Shown: one piece after another, positions 63,601 to 64,000 of the stretch | Position numbering within the stretch: position 1 is the stretch's first letter | Layout of the letters: each line of letters starts with the position of its first letter | From: JAMXLO01 sp963799415 | GTDB taxonomy: Bacteria; Pseudomonadota; Alphaproteobacteria; Acetobacterales; Acetobacteraceae | NCBI GenBank assembly: GCA_963799415.1 | Contig: CAWCXI010000032.1 | Coordinates: 48,351-112,350, forward strand | DNA: 64,000 bases | Direction of reading: 5' to 3' | Position numbers and translations under genes: made by a program | The notes under the pieces: model-generated | The model's database searches: none | The model's input: the letters and a program-made list of their open reading frames with translations, nothing else | Told to the model about the DNA's origin: nothing

Positions 63601-64000
63601 ACGCCGTTGAGCGGCTGGCGGCGGCGGTGCTGCTTCAGCAGGCGCAGGAAGCCCAGCCAGCCGCGCCGTCCACGCGGGCGTCGCTGTCCTGCGTGGTGTA
63701 GCGCCCGGCCGTGTCGATCAGCACCGCCTGGTCGGTGAACCACCAGTCGCAGTTGCGGGTGCCGCCCACGCCGCGCATCGCGCCCGGGCCGAACGTGTCG
63801 GCCAGCGGAAAGCGCAGGCCGCAATTGATCAGCGCCGTGGTCTTGCCCGCGCCCGGCGGCCCGATGAACAGGTACCAGGGAAGCTGATACAGATAGCGCC
63901 CCGAACGCGCGCCCAGCTTCGCGCGCTTCAGCGCTTGCAGCGCCTCGCGCAGCCGCCCGCCCAGCAATGCCACCTCCTCGGCCGATGCGGCCTCGGATGG
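60627..64000 (-). CDS. tssM: T6SS membrane protein TssM/IcmF (frameshifted, runs off right edge)
   Basis: Large inner-membrane component of the T6SS trans-envelope complex. Near the right edge LYQLPWYLFIGPPGAGKTTA gives the Walker A motif and DWWFTDQAVLIDTAGRYT the second nucleotide-binding strand. The IcmF-type core follows (NGVVVAIGLSDL, PIYAVFTKTDLIAGF, then a membrane helix in WIGAYATAAAVLLSLTGVWT) and a long periplasmic part ending in TTAPAGTASFALNAS-like strands (FTAPAGTASFALNASSVRNP). Frame changes by one base near 63656-63666, where a deleted base would restore GWLGFLRLLKQHR. The N-terminal membrane helices lie beyond the window. Confidence 0.9.
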   Translation of the reverse strand, partial: IRGRIGRGGGIAGRAAARGAASAEAREAGRAFGALSVSASLVPVHRAAGRGQDHGADQLRPALSAGRHVRPGRDARRGRHPQLRLVVHRPGGADRHGRALHHAGQRRPRGRRGWLGFLRLLKQHRRRQPLNGVVVAIGLSDLAALDDDARHAHARTIRRRVRELHDQLGVRVPIYAVFTKTDLIAGFVEFFDNLGKEEREQVWGMTFSLDEAADEAGAVAQFGPEFDRLLMRLNDRMLERVHQEPDVERRRLIYGFPQQMASLREVAREFLDEIFRPSRLEVRPLLRGVYFTSGTQDGTPIDRLLGVMAGRFGLSRQAVTAFSDAGRSYFLTRLVREVMFGEAALVGLDRKVERRQRWTWIGAYATAAAVLLSLTGVWTASYFGNRLMIAEAHETAVRYQGEYGELTKRGAQDTDLTAILPALETLRTARGGYADRAEATPVALTFGLYQGAKLGAASIDAYDRALNGLLLPRLLARLEEQMRTHLQQPDFLYQALKVYLILGRQGPLDSALVEQWMGADFAASFPGDEAAETREALGRHVQAMLEYKLEPVALDGPLVAQVRGILTRQPLAEYTYNRLVRSSVVQSLPEWTVLDNAGPAGARVFELRDGKALNTGVPGIFTWNGYHTVLLPLLPQVTKDASEDGWVLGRPPVKLSESISQLNQLRRDILGLYLDDYARRWDALLANVALKSFGEIAQGLDELYLLSAPESPLRDLLQAVDTQTQLSRPAATEKATSEVEAKAAKVGKSVGGFAGYLARSGLTFQQNEAVSIIAQSFGTTPGGKPVDPAQRVDQHFQALHDFVAGAEGKPAQLEAAIGKIAQVYQGLSQAANAPNQGAALLGMVAGQGNGGGAAGAASQLQELSQSLPKPVAAMLQTVSQSSAAVTANGASTELSDAWRSKVLPLCRAAFDRYPFVAKSTQDVPLDDFVRLLGPSGLTDQFFDQYLKPFVDTSQTPWQWQSADHTRLNLSPATLVTFQHAADIRDALFAAGGQIGTKFQLVPETLDPGLASVSLEVGGRRVSYAHGPTEATSLQWPAADGNTLVRLTMTPADGKPATIVENNGPWSLLHVLDNAHVTPSDQPDKFRVTFTAPAGTASFALNASSVRNPFTLAALRTFRCPSNL

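Noticed and set aside
1..64000. tRNA genes or CRISPR arrays
   Set aside because: No T-loop-like plus cloverleaf combinations and no regularly spaced direct repeats were found by eye.

Overview
The window is GC-rich DNA from what looks like an alphaproteobacterium. The truB-rpsO-pnp block, the style of the short intergenic palindromes and the type of transposase remnant would fit Acetobacteraceae or another Rhodospirillales member. That placement is inference. Both edges cut genes: a TPR/glycosyltransferase on the left and tssM on the right. I saw no rRNA, tRNA or CRISPR array.

Layout. 0-5.5 kb holds metabolic genes: a phosphodiesterase/phosphatase, a histone-deacetylase-like amidohydrolase, an Asp/Glu-type racemase and a nitronate-monooxygenase-like flavoprotein. 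5.5-9.7 kb is the housekeeping block truB-rpsO-(cupin)-pnp. A scrap of a lysozyme gene lies directly upstream of it; the intact relative sits 40 kb away. 9.8-21.7 kb carries a PYROXD2-like oxidoreductase, a small DUF6197-like protein, a hybrid sensor kinase, catalase, class I aldolase, a GMC oxidoreductase and an exopolysaccharide sugar transferase. 22-27 kb is a ribose-type sugar ABC importer diverging from an SMP-30/gluconolactonase, followed by a decayed insertion-sequence transposase.

28-48.8 kb is the most interesting part. The plus strand has a 648-aa protein of unknown family, a 35-aa peptide gene framed by two RNA hairpins, a giant (1888-aa) Sec-secreted multicopper oxidase with its copper motifs in permuted order, and a YVTN beta-propeller protein. 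Next come a cytochrome c/periplasmic-binding fusion, a TolC/NodT-type outer-membrane lipoprotein, two bacteriocin-type ABC exporters (one with a C39 double-glycine peptidase), an HlyD adaptor and two tandem SCO1/SenC copper chaperones. I read this as one locus combining a large metal-oxidising (possibly Mn-oxidase-like) periplasmic enzyme, copper delivery, and a peptide maturation/export machine whose cargo could be the 35-aa peptide. The linkage is inferred from gene content.

49-52.3 kb has the intact lysozyme and a membrane/ferredoxin/adenylate-cyclase fusion divergent from a Crp-family regulator, with an imperfect palindrome between them. 52.4-64 kb is a type VI secretion region (PAAR, Hcp, TssC, VgrG, TssM) with a methyltransferase, a DUF4337 protein and two unrecognised proteins that are candidate T6SS accessories or effectors.

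Reading frame is broken by one-base indels in at least five otherwise well-conserved genes (near 1.65-1.72, 18.69, 26.59, 46.11 and 63.66 kb). Both insertions and deletions occur, and most of these genes look functional apart from the indel, so uncorrected sequencing errors are at least as likely as gene decay.
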